A stretch of 64,000 bases of DNA from Ga0077527 sp038316355 (GTDB lineage Bacteria; Pseudomonadota; Gammaproteobacteria; Burkholderiales; SG8-41), in contig JBBQAO010000010.1 of NCBI GenBank assembly GCA_038316355.1, forward strand, positions 12,222 through 76,221, written 5' to 3'. Both the position numbers and the translations under genes were made by a program. Below the pieces are notes generated by a model that had not been told where the DNA came from, searched no databases, and saw only the letters and a program-made list of their open reading frames with translations. This document shows, one piece after another, positions 45,172-53,714 of this stretch. Positions within the stretch are counted from its first letter, which is position 1. Every line of letters begins with the position of its first letter.

Positions 45172-46539
45172 ATGCACAAGCTGGCGCACACCGCCGTTCC
45201 CGGCAGCGCCCTGCAGCATGTGCTGTGGCCGGCCGTGCCGGGCACCGAAGGCGCGCGCATGCTGGCGATGCAGTACCAGTTTGCGCAGAGCGAGCGCTGG
45301 TCCCCCGAGGTGCTGGCTGCGGCGCAGTTTGCGCAACTGGGTCATCTGCTGCGCCATGCGCAGGCCACGGTGCCGTTTTACCGCGAGCGTCTTGCGGGAC
45401 TGGCACTGGATCGGCCGCTGGATGCGGCGACGTTTTCACGCATCCCGTTGCTGCGGCGGCAGGACATCCAGGAAAAATTTGATGCCCTGTGCAGTCAGGC
45501 CGTGCCTGCGGATCATGGTCAAAGCTATCCCGGGGAATCGTCCGGATCCACCGGCCGGCCGATCCGTTATCTGAAGACTGAACTGAATGACGTGTTCTGG
45601 CACGCGTTCACGGTGCGCGACCACCTGTGGCAGCGCCGCGATTTTTCCGGGAAGCTGGCGGCCATTCGCGGGCCGGGGCGGCTGCAGCCGGGCTCGGGAA
45701 CGGGCTGGGGTGTTTCGACCGATGCCGCATTTCATACCGGCCCGGTGGCGATGAGCACCACCGAGCAGTCGCTGGCCGCGCAGGTGGAATGGCTGATGCG
45801 GGAAAACCCCGAGTACCTGATGGGCATCGCGTCCAATGTGCAGGAACTCGCGCGTTATTGCGGCCGGCAGGGCCTGCGCCCGTCACGGCTGCGCGAGGTG
45901 CGTACTTACGGCGAGGTGCTGCATCCCGGGTTACGCTCGACCGTCCGCGCCGCATGGGATGTGCCGGTCACCGACATGTATTCCTGCCGCGAAGGGGGAT
46001 ATCTCGCATTGCAATGCCCGCAGCACGAGCACTATCACGTGCAGGCCGAAGGCGTGTACCTGGAATTGCTGAATGCCGAAGGGCAGCTGTGCTCGCCCGG
46101 GGAACTGGGGCGCGTGGTGATCACACCGTTGCACGCTTTTGCGATGCCGCTGATCCGTTATGAGGTCGGTGATTACGCGGAAGCCGGCGCGCCCTGCAAT
46201 TGCGGCCGCGGCTTGCCGGTGATCCGCTGCATTGCCGGGCGCGTGCGCAACATGCTGCGCCTCCCCGGCGGCGGCCTGCGGTATCCGCGCTTCGGCGAAT
46301 ACCAGTTCGGCAACTTCGAGGCGGTGCGCCAGTTCCAGGTGGTGCAGAAAAGCCTGAGTGATATTGAGGTGGCGCTGGTGGTGGCGCGGCCGCTGCAGCC
46401 TGCTGAAACAGAGGCACTGCGCGCGCTGATCCTGAAAAACCTCGGCTATCCGTTCAATGTGTCGTTTGTTTATCGCGACGCCATTCCGCGTTCGGCGGGC
46501 GGCAAATATGAGGATTTCCGTTCCGAGGTGGCGGCATGA
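45172..46539 (+). CDS. PaaK-like adenylating enzyme, copy 2
   Basis: A 455-residue paralogue with the same start (MHKLAHT.VPGSAL) and motifs as copy 1: SSGSTGRPIRY, EVRTYGEVLHP, DMYSCREGGYLALQCP, PLIRYEVGDYAEAG, RSAGGKYEDFRSEV. In both copies CDCGR/CNCGR after the Asp motif resembles the zinc-like or structural cysteine pair of PaaK relatives. It overlaps copy 3 by four bases (ATGA). A recent tandem duplication with copy 1 is the simplest origin. Confidence 0.87.
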   Translation: MHKLAHTAVPGSALQHVLWPAVPGTEGARMLAMQYQFAQSERWSPEVLAAAQFAQLGHLLRHAQATVPFYRERLAGLALDRPLDAATFSRIPLLRRQDIQEKFDALCSQAVPADHGQSYPGESSGSTGRPIRYLKTELNDVFWHAFTVRDHLWQRRDFSGKLAAIRGPGRLQPGSGTGWGVSTDAAFHTGPVAMSTTEQSLAAQVEWLMRENPEYLMGIASNVQELARYCGRQGLRPSRLREVRTYGEVLHPGLRSTVRAAWDVPVTDMYSCREGGYLALQCPQHEHYHVQAEGVYLELLNAEGQLCSPGELGRVVITPLHAFAMPLIRYEVGDYAEAGAPCNCGRGLPVIRCIAGRVRNMLRLPGGGLRYPRFGEYQFGNFEAVRQFQVVQKSLSDIEVALVVARPLQPAETEALRALILKNLGYPFNVSFVYRDAIPRSAGGKYEDFRSEVAA

Positions 46540-47882
46540 ACGCACTGCCGCAGTTGCCGCGCTCGATCTGCAGCGGCGTGGAATGGCCGGCATTGCCCGA
46601 CGACAGCAGTGCGCAGATGTTGGCACTGCAGTACCAATTCGAGCAGAGTCAGTGGTGGTCCCCGGAGCGGTTGCAGGATTTGCAGCTTCAGCAATTCGCA
46701 CAGGTGTTTCAACATGCGGTGACGACAGTGCCGTATTACCGCGAGCGTTTTGCCTCCTGGGCTGCGGGCATCACATCGTGGGAACAGTACCGCGCGTTGC
46801 CGCTCAGCGCGCGTCGCGATATCCAGCAGGCGGGCGCCGATATGCATAGCACCGCACCGCCGCCCGGGCATGGTGCGCTGGTCACAACCCAGTCCTCAGG
46901 TTCGACGGGTAACCCGCTGGTGACCCGGGGCACGGCATGGACACAACTGCTGTGGCATGCGCTGCTGTTGCGCGATCATCTGTGGCACGGACGTGATTTC
47001 AGCGGCAAGCTGGCCGCCATCCGCAGCAAGACCGAGGGCCTCAGTGCGCCGTCCTGGGGGCCGGCTACAGCGGCATTTCATACCGGACCTTCGGTCATCC
47101 GTAACCTGACAGTTGATCTCGATGAGCAGTTGCACTGGCTGGTGCGCGAAGCCCCTGACTATGTGCTTGCCCATGCCACACACATACAGGCGCTTGCTGC
47201 GCGCAGCATCGAACTCGGGATCACGCTGCCCGGGGTGAAGGAGGCACGTACCTACGGCGAGATGCTGCGCGCCGAGGCGCGCGATATCGTGCGCCGAGCC
47301 TGGGGTGTGAAAATCGTTGACAGCTACAGTTCCGAAGAGCTTGGCTACATGGCCCTGCAATGTCCTGCAAGCGAGAACTATCATGTGCAATCGGAAAGCC
47401 TGATTGTCGAGGTGCTGGATGAGTCCGGTGCTCCATGCGCCCCGGGAGTGATCGGTCAGGTTGTCGTAACGACGCTGCAAAATTTCGCAATGCCGTTGAT
47501 CCGTTATGCCAGCGGTGATTTTGCCGAACTGGCGGAATCCTGTTTGTGCGGTCGTGGACTGCCTGCCCTGCGGCGTATCGTCGGTCGACAGCGTAATATG
47601 CTGGTACGGCCCGATGGTGTGCGGTATTGGCCGAGTTTCCCGGCCCAGGCATGGGCTGACATTGCGCCTGTCCTGCAAGTGCAACTGGTGCAGGACGCAG
47701 TCGATCATATCGAGGTGCGCGCGGTGATGGCCCGTGATTTTGCCGGGGACGAGGGCCAGCGGCTGATAGCGGCATTCCAGGCCTGTCTCGATTATCCATT
47801 CCGCATCACGCTGCGTCGCGTCGATGCGATTGCGGTGGGCGCCGGTGGCAAGTACGAGGATTTTGTGTCGCTGCTGTCCTGA
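46536..47882 (+). CDS. PaaK-like adenylating enzyme, copy 3 (divergent)
   Basis: A 448-residue paralogue, clearly more diverged than copies 1 and 2. It keeps SSGSTGNPLVTRG, EARTYGEMLRAEARD, DSYSSEELGYMALQCP (Cys-Arg of the others changed to Ser-Glu), PLIRYASGDFAELAESCLCGR and GAGGKYEDFVS. The different active-site strip suggests another substrate or a partner subunit. Translationally coupled to copy 2 and convergent with the Sel1 gene seven bases on. Confidence 0.86.
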   Translation: MNALPQLPRSICSGVEWPALPDDSSAQMLALQYQFEQSQWWSPERLQDLQLQQFAQVFQHAVTTVPYYRERFASWAAGITSWEQYRALPLSARRDIQQAGADMHSTAPPPGHGALVTTQSSGSTGNPLVTRGTAWTQLLWHALLLRDHLWHGRDFSGKLAAIRSKTEGLSAPSWGPATAAFHTGPSVIRNLTVDLDEQLHWLVREAPDYVLAHATHIQALAARSIELGITLPGVKEARTYGEMLRAEARDIVRRAWGVKIVDSYSSEELGYMALQCPASENYHVQSESLIVEVLDESGAPCAPGVIGQVVVTTLQNFAMPLIRYASGDFAELAESCLCGRGLPALRRIVGRQRNMLVRPDGVRYWPSFPAQAWADIAPVLQVQLVQDAVDHIEVRAVMARDFAGDEGQRLIAAFQACLDYPFRITLRRVDAIAVGAGGKYEDFVSLLS

Positions 47883-47888
47883 GCCGGA

Positions 47889-48557
47889 TCAGGGTGCGCC
47901 TTTCCGGAGTTTTACCATCCAAGCCACGGCTTTTTGGTCAGCGTCTTGTCTCTGTGTGTCCGACAAATCAGCGGCTAGTCGCGCAATGTTTTGTGCTGCT
48001 CGTTCGTCCCCCTGCAGTGCGGCGACCTTGATCCAGAAATAAGCCTCCTGCGGATTGCGCTCCACACCCTTGCCTTCGTGCAGCAGCAGGCCCAGGTTGT
48101 ACTGCGCCTGCACGTGGCTGCGACGCGCGGCTTCGCGGAACCAGCGCGCGGCGCGGGCCGGGTCAGCTCCCACACCTTCGCCCTGTACATAAGTCAGTCC
48201 AAGGTTGAATTGCGCGCCCGGATCGTTCTGCGCGGCGGAAAAATTCCACCAGCGGTGGGCTTCCGCCATATTTTTGGTGACGCCGTAGCCGCGGGCATAC
48301 ATCAGGCCGAGGCTGGTCTGTGCGCCGGCATCCCCGGTTTTCGCAAGACGCCGGTACCAGTCAGCCGCTTTGGCGAAATCCTGTTCCACGCCGTCCTGCC
48401 CGGCGTAATAGGCATTGGCCAGCGCGCGCATCGCCGTGCGGTCTCCGGCATCGGCGCGGATGGTCAGGTCATTGATGGTGATTCGTGATTCTGCGGCGTG
48501 CGTGCCGCATGCGGTAACCGCGATCAGTAAGGCGATGAGCAGGGCAGGTAGTTGCAT
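47889..48557 (-). CDS. Sel1-repeat lipoprotein
   Basis: A 222-residue protein with a probable lipobox VTAC at about residue 17 and four to five Sel1/TPR-like repeats of 36 residues (AKAADWYRRLAKTGDAGAQ; AEAHRWWNFSAAQNDPGAQ; ARAARWFREAARRSHVQAQ). Such repeats form a superhelix for protein contacts in the envelope. Partner unknown. Confidence 0.85.
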   Translation of the reverse strand: MQLPALLIALLIAVTACGTHAAESRITINDLTIRADAGDRTAMRALANAYYAGQDGVEQDFAKAADWYRRLAKTGDAGAQTSLGLMYARGYGVTKNMAEAHRWWNFSAAQNDPGAQFNLGLTYVQGEGVGADPARAARWFREAARRSHVQAQYNLGLLLHEGKGVERNPQEAYFWIKVAALQGDERAAQNIARLAADLSDTQRQDADQKAVAWMVKLRKGAP

Positions 48558-48561
48558 GATT

Positions 48562-48650
48562 GCTCTCCCTTTTATTCCAGACCCTTCTGCTTCGCTTAAA
48601 GTGTTCCCTTGCCCCGGAGGGGGAAGGGAGGTATCAGCGGCCGACGGCTG
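48562..48650. repeat. Intergenic repeat, GTGTTCCCTTG family, copy 1
   Basis: Contains CTCTCCC...CTTCTGCTTCGCTTAAAGTG then TTCCCTTGCCCCGGAGGGGG and a trailing palindrome-like CAGCGGCCGACGGCTG. Related copies lie at 53594-53712, 58380-58490 and 63788-63885. It fills the gap between folA and the Sel1 gene. Confidence 0.65.
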
Positions 48651-48668
48651 ATGCCGTTGGCAGTGAAA

Positions 48669-49178
48669 TCAGCCCGGCACACGGTCATGGATCTCGAAGC
48701 GGTAATCGTGGGCATGGCGATCATCCCTGCTGTAATGCCGGGGGCTGTGTGCACGCCATTGTGCCGGATCAAATTCGGGCATGCGCGTGTCCCCTGCAGG
48801 CTCGGCATCGACGACAGTCAGGTAAATCCGGTCAGCCTTGGGCAGTGCGGCGCGGTAGAGTTCGCCGCCACCGATGACAAATATTTCGCTGTCGCCGGCG
48901 CACAGCGTGACGGCTTCATCCAGAGTGTGCGCGATCTTGGCGCCGGCGATGGTGTAATCGTGCTGTCGCGTGACGATCACCGTGGTGCGGCCGGGCAGCA
49001 GCCGGTTGATCGATTCATAAGTCTTGCGGCCCATGATGATGTGGTGGCCCATGGTCACCGTTTTGAATAACTGCAGTTCGTCGGGCAGGTGCCAGGGAAT
49101 CTTGCCGCCAGCGCCGATGACGCGGTTTTTGGCCATGGCTACGATCAGCGAAAGGCGCGGTTTTTCCGCTGCGGTCAC
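48669..49178 (-). CDS. folA: Dihydrofolate reductase
   Basis: A 169-residue enzyme reducing dihydrofolate with NADPH. SLIVAMAKNRVIGAGGKIPWHLPDEL is the start, with the catalytic acidic residue at PDEL; MGRKTYESI and EIFVIGGGELYRAAL are NADPH-binding segments. Its ATG overlaps the thyA stop (four bases), the classical pairing in which thymidylate synthase makes dihydrofolate and this enzyme recycles it. Confidence 0.95.
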   Translation of the reverse strand: MTAAEKPRLSLIVAMAKNRVIGAGGKIPWHLPDELQLFKTVTMGHHIIMGRKTYESINRLLPGRTTVIVTRQHDYTIAGAKIAHTLDEAVTLCAGDSEIFVIGGGELYRAALPKADRIYLTVVDAEPAGDTRMPEFDPAQWRAHSPRHYSRDDRHAHDYRFEIHDRVPG

Positions 49179-49969
49179 ACCGCCACCGGTGCGCGAATGG
49201 CCGGATGCGGGTCGTAATTTTCCAGCGTGAAATCTTCGTACTTGAATGCAAACAGGTCCTTGACCGCCGGGTTCAGTTTCATCACCGGCAACGGCCGCGG
49301 TGTGCGTGACAGTTGTTCCTGCGCCTGGTCAAAATGATTCAGATAGATGTGCGTATCGCCGAAGGTGTGCACGAAGTCGCCCAGTTTGAGATTGCAGACC
49401 TGCGCGATCATCATGGTTAGCAGCGCGTATGACGCGATGTTGAAGGGCACGCCGAGGAACATGTCGGCGCTGCGCTGGTAGAGCTGGCAGGAGAGTTTGC
49501 CGTCGGCGACATAAAACTGGAAAAACGCGTGGCAGGGCATCAGTGCCATCTGGTCAAGCTCGGATACATTCCAGGCCGACACGATCATGCGCCGTGAATC
49601 AGGATTTTTTTTCAGTTGTTCCAGCACCTGGCTGATCTGGTCGATATGGCGGCCGTCGACTGTGGGCCATGAGCGCCACTGGCGGCCGTAGACCGGGCCG
49701 AGTTCGCCGTCGGCCTTGGCCCATTCGTCCCAGATCGTGACGCCGTGTTCCTTCAGGTAACGCGTATTGGTTTCGCCCTTGAGGAACCACAGCAGTTCAT
49801 GGACGATGGACTTCAGGTGCACCTTTTTTGTGGTCACCAGCGGAAAGCCGGCGTTCAGATCGAAGCGCAACTGGGCGCCAAAGACGGAGACCGTGCCGGT
49901 GCCGGTGCGGTCGGATTTGCGCGTGCCGTGGTTGAGCACGTGACGCAGCAGGTCGAGGTAGAGGCGCAT
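49175..49969 (-). CDS. thyA: Thymidylate synthase
   Basis: A 264-residue enzyme, the same length as E. coli ThyA, methylating dUMP with methylenetetrahydrofolate. LMPCHAFFQFYV holds the nucleophilic Cys; QRSADMFLGVPFNIASYALLTMMIAQ and GDTHIYLNH are conserved. The ATG at 49969 (MRLYLDLLRHVLNHG) is the family start; the frame runs on to 50065 through a repeat and is not counted. It is divergent from the peptidase gene and coupled to folA. Confidence 0.96.
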   Translation of the reverse strand: MRLYLDLLRHVLNHGTRKSDRTGTGTVSVFGAQLRFDLNAGFPLVTTKKVHLKSIVHELLWFLKGETNTRYLKEHGVTIWDEWAKADGELGPVYGRQWRSWPTVDGRHIDQISQVLEQLKKNPDSRRMIVSAWNVSELDQMALMPCHAFFQFYVADGKLSCQLYQRSADMFLGVPFNIASYALLTMMIAQVCNLKLGDFVHTFGDTHIYLNHFDQAQEQLSRTPRPLPVMKLNPAVKDLFAFKYEDFTLENYDPHPAIRAPVAV

Positions 49970-50020
49970 TGGCTTACACCGAATCCGGTCTATGGTCATC
50001 TGGCCATAGACCGCAGAAAT

Positions 50021-50063
50021 CTCCCCTCTCCCCCGGGGAGAGGGGGCGGGGGTGAGGGATGGC
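50021..50063 (-). repeat. Solo CCCTCTCCC-type repeat upstream of thyA
   Basis: CTCCCCTCTCCCCCGGGGAG followed by AGGGGGCGGGGGTGAGGGA. It is the same repeat type that bounds the DUF559 insertion in metG, but here alone in the thyA upstream region, where it could form a stable hairpin in the leader RNA. Confidence 0.75.
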
Positions 50064-50146
50064 ACAGTGGATGTGAAGAATGAAATCGTGGCGCATCGCT
50101 TGCATACCGGTTTCGGACAGCGCCGATTTTAACAGGCCGCGACCGC

Positions 50147-50152
50147 TATAAT
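50147..50152 (+). promoter_or_regulatory. Candidate -10 element of the M17 peptidase gene
   Basis: A perfect TATAAT 32 bases before the ATG at 50184; the -35 is weak. Confidence 0.5.
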
Positions 50153-50183
50153 TGCGGCGAAATTCACCACAGGAAATTCCACC

Positions 50184-51623
50184 ATGCTGGCCAAGTTGCA
50201 TACCAAGGGCGGGCTGCCTGCCGCAGGCGAACTCGCGCGAGCGCGTCACTTGCTGATCGTGGCGCCAGCCGGCACTGCACCGTCCATCTTGCCGCTGGGC
50301 GATACGTTGGCCCACGCCTTGTCCCGTCGCGGCAAAAAAGCCATGGATGCGACGGTCAGTGCGCAGACGCCGGATGGCGCGCTGGCCGTATGGGTGACGC
50401 CAGACCTGAAAAAATCCGTATTCGAGCAGCAGACCGCGATGCGCAAGGCGGTCGGCACCTTGCTGGCAGAACATCCGGAAGAGATCACGGTAATAGTCTC
50501 GGGGCCGGGCAGTGCGCGGCGTGCGCTGGCGGAACTTGCAGTGTATGTATTGCTGGTCAACGGCACGCCGCTGCCGGAGCGCAAGAAAAAACCCGCAGGG
50601 AAGCCCTTGCGCAAGATCCTGATGTGGGGGCACAAGTCTGCCGACGGCTTTGCGCAGGCGCGTGCAGTAGCTCAGGGCAGCCAGCTGTGCCGCGAACTGA
50701 CGGTATTGGCGCCGAACGAGCTGACGCCAGGCGCCTACCGGCAGCGCTTGCGCGGAATCGCGCGCGAATACGGCTGGACGCGCGAGGAATATGACTACAA
50801 CCGCCTGAAACGCATGGGCGCTGGCGCGTTTTGCGCGGTGGCACAGGGCAGTGATGAAAACGATGCTGCGATCGTGCGCCTGTGTTACCGGCCGCGCGGC
50901 GCGAAAAAAACCGTGGCGCTGGTCGGCAAGGGCATCTGCTTCGATACCGGCGGCCATAACCTGAAGCCGGCACGCTACATGAACGGCATGCACAAAGACA
51001 TGAACGGCTCTGCGGTGGCGCTGGGCATCCTGGCTGCGGCCACCGCAGCGAAACTCAAGGTCAATATCGACTGCTGGCTGGCGCTGGCGCAGAACCATAT
51101 CAGTCCGCGTGCCTACAAGCAGAACGATATCGTCACCGCGCTGAACGGCACCACCATCGAAATCGTGCACACCGATGCCGAGGGCCGCATGGTGCTGGCC
51201 GATACGCTGACGCTGGCGGCCAAAGCCAAACCCGGCGTGATGGTCGACTTTGCGACGCTGACGGGTTCCATGCATGTCGCGCTGGGCAATCGTTACAGCG
51301 GTATTTTTGCGACCAGCGATCCACTGGCGACGCAGGCTTTAAAGGCAGGCGTTGCTGCCGGCGAAAGACTCTGCGCGTTTCCGATGGACGAGGATTACGA
51401 CAGTGCGCTCGACAGCGCGGTGGCTGACGTCAAGCAGTGCACGCTGGAGGGTGAGGCCGATCACATCCTCGCGGCGCGGCTGTTGCAACGTTTCACCGAC
51501 AAGACACCGTGGATCCACATGGATCTGTCGGCGCACAGTTGCAAGGGCGGGCTGGGGGCGGTGGGCACGGACTGTACGGGCTTTGGCGTGGCCTGGGGTT
51601 TGGCGTTTCTGCGGGGTCGTTAA
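50184..51623 (+). CDS. M17 leucyl aminopeptidase family protein
   Basis: A 479-residue dizinc exopeptidase. The metal-binding and catalytic segments are GKGICFDTGGHNLKP, MHKDMNGSAVALG and HTDAEGRMVLADT; the usual NTDAEGR starts with His here and SGG is TGG, slight departures from PepA. The N-terminal domain is short. It acts in the cytoplasm on peptides or Cys-Gly. Plus strand, divergent from thyA. Confidence 0.9.
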   Translation: MLAKLHTKGGLPAAGELARARHLLIVAPAGTAPSILPLGDTLAHALSRRGKKAMDATVSAQTPDGALAVWVTPDLKKSVFEQQTAMRKAVGTLLAEHPEEITVIVSGPGSARRALAELAVYVLLVNGTPLPERKKKPAGKPLRKILMWGHKSADGFAQARAVAQGSQLCRELTVLAPNELTPGAYRQRLRGIAREYGWTREEYDYNRLKRMGAGAFCAVAQGSDENDAAIVRLCYRPRGAKKTVALVGKGICFDTGGHNLKPARYMNGMHKDMNGSAVALGILAAATAAKLKVNIDCWLALAQNHISPRAYKQNDIVTALNGTTIEIVHTDAEGRMVLADTLTLAAKAKPGVMVDFATLTGSMHVALGNRYSGIFATSDPLATQALKAGVAAGERLCAFPMDEDYDSALDSAVADVKQCTLEGEADHILAARLLQRFTDKTPWIHMDLSAHSCKGGLGAVGTDCTGFGVAWGLAFLRGR

Positions 51624-51624
51624 G

Positions 51625-51646
51625 ATTGCCGGGTTTTCGCGGCAAT
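51625..51646. terminator. Hairpin after the M17 peptidase gene
   Basis: ATTGCCG and CGGCAAT form a stem just after the stop codon and before the convergent small gene; no T-run. Confidence 0.35.
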
Positions 51647-51648
51647 TC

Positions 51649-51849
51649 CTAACCGCGTTTCTTGTCCCAGATATACCGCGCCAGCCGCTGCCAGCGACTT
51701 TGCGGTTGCTTGAGCATGTTCGGCGCGCGGCCAGCCTGATCTCGGGCGTGACTCTGTTTCACCAGTTCATGCAGTTCGCGCATGTTCAGCCCGCCGGGGC
51801 CTTTGATCTTTTCGGGATTCGTTTTTTCAGGGTCTGGTTTATCGCTCAT
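51649..51849 (-). CDS. Small conserved-looking hypothetical protein
   Basis: A 66-residue hydrophilic protein (MSDKPDPEKTNPEKIKGPGG) with a basic, aromatic end (QSRWQRLARYIWDKKRG). GAGG lies six bases before the ATG, which supports real translation. No domain recognised. It is convergent with the peptidase gene and divergent from aroC. Confidence 0.5.
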   Translation of the reverse strand: MSDKPDPEKTNPEKIKGPGGLNMRELHELVKQSHARDQAGRAPNMLKQPQSRWQRLARYIWDKKRG

Positions 51850-51916
51850 ACCGCGCCTCGATGGTCGTAACGGCTATGTTAAACTTCGCGCTTGATTTTA
51901 ATGGAGTTTTTCAGCC

Positions 51917-53080
51917 ATGTCGGGCAGCACGCTGGGTAAATTATTTTGCGTTACTTCTTTCGGCGAATCGCACGGACCGGCGATCGGCTGCGTGGTTGAC
52001 GGTTGCCCGCCGGGACTGGCGCTGAGCGAGGCTGATATCCAGGCGGAACTTGACCGGCGCAAACCCGGCACTTCACGCCATGTCACGCAGCGCCGTGAAG
52101 AAGACAAGGTGGAAATCCTCTCCGGTGTTTTTGAAGGTAAAACCACGGGTACGCCGATCGCTTTGCTGATCCGCAACACTGATGCGAAAAGCAAAGACTA
52201 CTCGAAAATTGCTGAATTGTTCCGTCCGGGGCATGCCGATTACACCTACTGGCAAAAATACGGCATTCGCGATTACCGCGGCGGCGGTCGCCAGTCGGCA
52301 CGCGAAACTGCGGTGCGTGTGGCTGCGGGCGCGATCGCGAAAAAATGGCTGCATGAACAATACGGCACGGTGATCCGCGGCTATATGTCGCAACTGGGTC
52401 CGGTGGAAATTCCGTTCAAAGCCTGGGATGCGGTCCGGGAAAATCCTTTTTTCGCGCCCAATGCGGAGATTGTCGCTGAACTGGAAACGTTCATGGACAA
52501 GCTGCGCAAGTCGGGGGACTCCGTCGGCGCAAAAATCACCACGGTCGCGACCGGCGTGCCGGTGGGTCTGGGCGAGCCGGTGTACGACAAGCTTGATGCC
52601 GACATTGCGTACAACATGATGAGCATCAATGCGGTGAAGGGTGTCGAGATCGGCGCCGGCTTTGCGGCGATTGCACAGAAGGGTACCGAACACTCCGACG
52701 AAATGACGCCGCAGGGTTTTGTCACCAACAACGCCGGCGGCGTGCTGGGTGGCATTTCAACTGGACAGGACATCATCGTCAATGTCGCGGTGAAACCGAC
52801 GTCGAGCATCCGCCTCGCGCGCCATACCATCGACACCGCGGGTAATGCCGCGATGATTGAGACCCATGGCCGCCACGATCCCTGCGTCGGCATTCGCGCC
52901 ACGCCGATCTGCGAGGCGATGCTGGCATTGACGCTGATGGATCATGCCTTGCGTCATCGTGCGCAGAACGCCGATGTCAAAACCGGCACGCCGGTGATTG
53001 CCGCGCAGGCGCCGCAGGGCGTGATCGAGAAACTGCGGGCGGCGGCTGCGGCGGAAAACCCGGATCCTGACGAGGCCTGA
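51917..53080 (+). CDS. aroC: Chorismate synthase
   Basis: A 387-residue flavin-dependent enzyme forming chorismate from EPSP, the last step of the shikimate pathway. GESHGPAIGCVVDGCPPG, RPGHADYTYWQKYGIRDYRGGGRQSARET and GNAAMIETHGRHDPCVGIR are the family signatures. The gene shares no strong start signal beyond GGAG in the leader (ATGGAGTTTTTC). The AroQ-like gene follows after 70 bases. Confidence 0.96.
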   Translation: MSGSTLGKLFCVTSFGESHGPAIGCVVDGCPPGLALSEADIQAELDRRKPGTSRHVTQRREEDKVEILSGVFEGKTTGTPIALLIRNTDAKSKDYSKIAELFRPGHADYTYWQKYGIRDYRGGGRQSARETAVRVAAGAIAKKWLHEQYGTVIRGYMSQLGPVEIPFKAWDAVRENPFFAPNAEIVAELETFMDKLRKSGDSVGAKITTVATGVPVGLGEPVYDKLDADIAYNMMSINAVKGVEIGAGFAAIAQKGTEHSDEMTPQGFVTNNAGGVLGGISTGQDIIVNVAVKPTSSIRLARHTIDTAGNAAMIETHGRHDPCVGIRATPICEAMLALTLMDHALRHRAQNADVKTGTPVIAAQAPQGVIEKLRAAAAAENPDPDEA

Positions 53081-53150
53081 AAAGGCATTTGATGCAGCGG
53101 GTTGATGCGGATTTTCCTGGCACTGAATTCAATAAAAAGGAAGGCTTCAG

Positions 53151-53579
53151 ATGAAAGTTCTGGTGATCCACGGCGCCGGTCTGAACATGCGCGGCAAGGT
53201 GCAACTGGAAGTATTCGGCCCGATGACGCTGCCGCAGTACGAAGAACATATTCGTGGTTATGCCAAGGAACTGGGCGTTGAGGTGTCGTTTTTTCATTCG
53301 AATGTCGAGGGCGAGGTGGTCAATGCGCTGTATGCGGCCTTTGACAGCGACATTGCCGGCTGCGTGATCAATCCCGGCGGCTACACGATGGTCACCGGCC
53401 CGCTGCGTGCGGCCGTGGCGCAGATGAAATTCCCGGTGATTGAGGTGCATCTGAGCAATCCGACGGCGCGCGGCACGGTGTCGGTGTTCCAACCGGTGTG
53501 CAAGGCCTCAATCTACGGTCTGGGTATCGAGAGTTACCGCCATGCGCTGGCCGGATTGAAGGCGCTGGTCAAAAAATAA
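53151..53579 (+). CDS. Type II 3-dehydroquinate dehydratase-like protein, probably altered function
   Basis: A 142-residue protein of the AroQ fold: VLVIHGAGLNMRGKVQLEVFG, FFHSNVEGEVVNAL, VINPGGYTM and VIEVHLSNPTARG follow the family order, and the substrate-binding HLSN is kept. The catalytic Arg of the lid (normally in the GxRxPxxYG region) is replaced (GKVQLEVFG), and the Tyr is Phe. The Phe also occurs in some AroQ sequences as I recall them, but the Arg loss makes normal dehydratase activity doubtful. It lies between aroC and an Old Yellow Enzyme gene. Confidence 0.75.
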   Translation: MKVLVIHGAGLNMRGKVQLEVFGPMTLPQYEEHIRGYAKELGVEVSFFHSNVEGEVVNALYAAFDSDIAGCVINPGGYTMVTGPLRAAVAQMKFPVIEVHLSNPTARGTVSVFQPVCKASIYGLGIESYRHALAGLKALVKK

Positions 53580-53593
53580 TTTTTACGGGGGCT

Positions 53594-53712
53594 GTGCTTT
53601 CCCTTCACCCCAGGCTCCTCTGCTCCGCCTCCAGTGTTCCCTGGTCCCGGAGGGAGAGGGGAAACAAGTGCGGCAAATGGCCGGGCCATTTGCCATTGAC
53701 GGGGACGGGGAG
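53594..53712. repeat. Intergenic repeat, GTGTTCCCTTG family, copy 2
   Basis: Contains CTCTGCTCCGCCTCCAGTG, TTCCCTGGTCCCGGAGGGAG, and a trailing palindrome GGCAAATGGCCGGGCCATTT. It fills the gap between the AroQ-like and flavin oxidoreductase genes. Confidence 0.7.
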
Positions 53713-53714
53713 CG

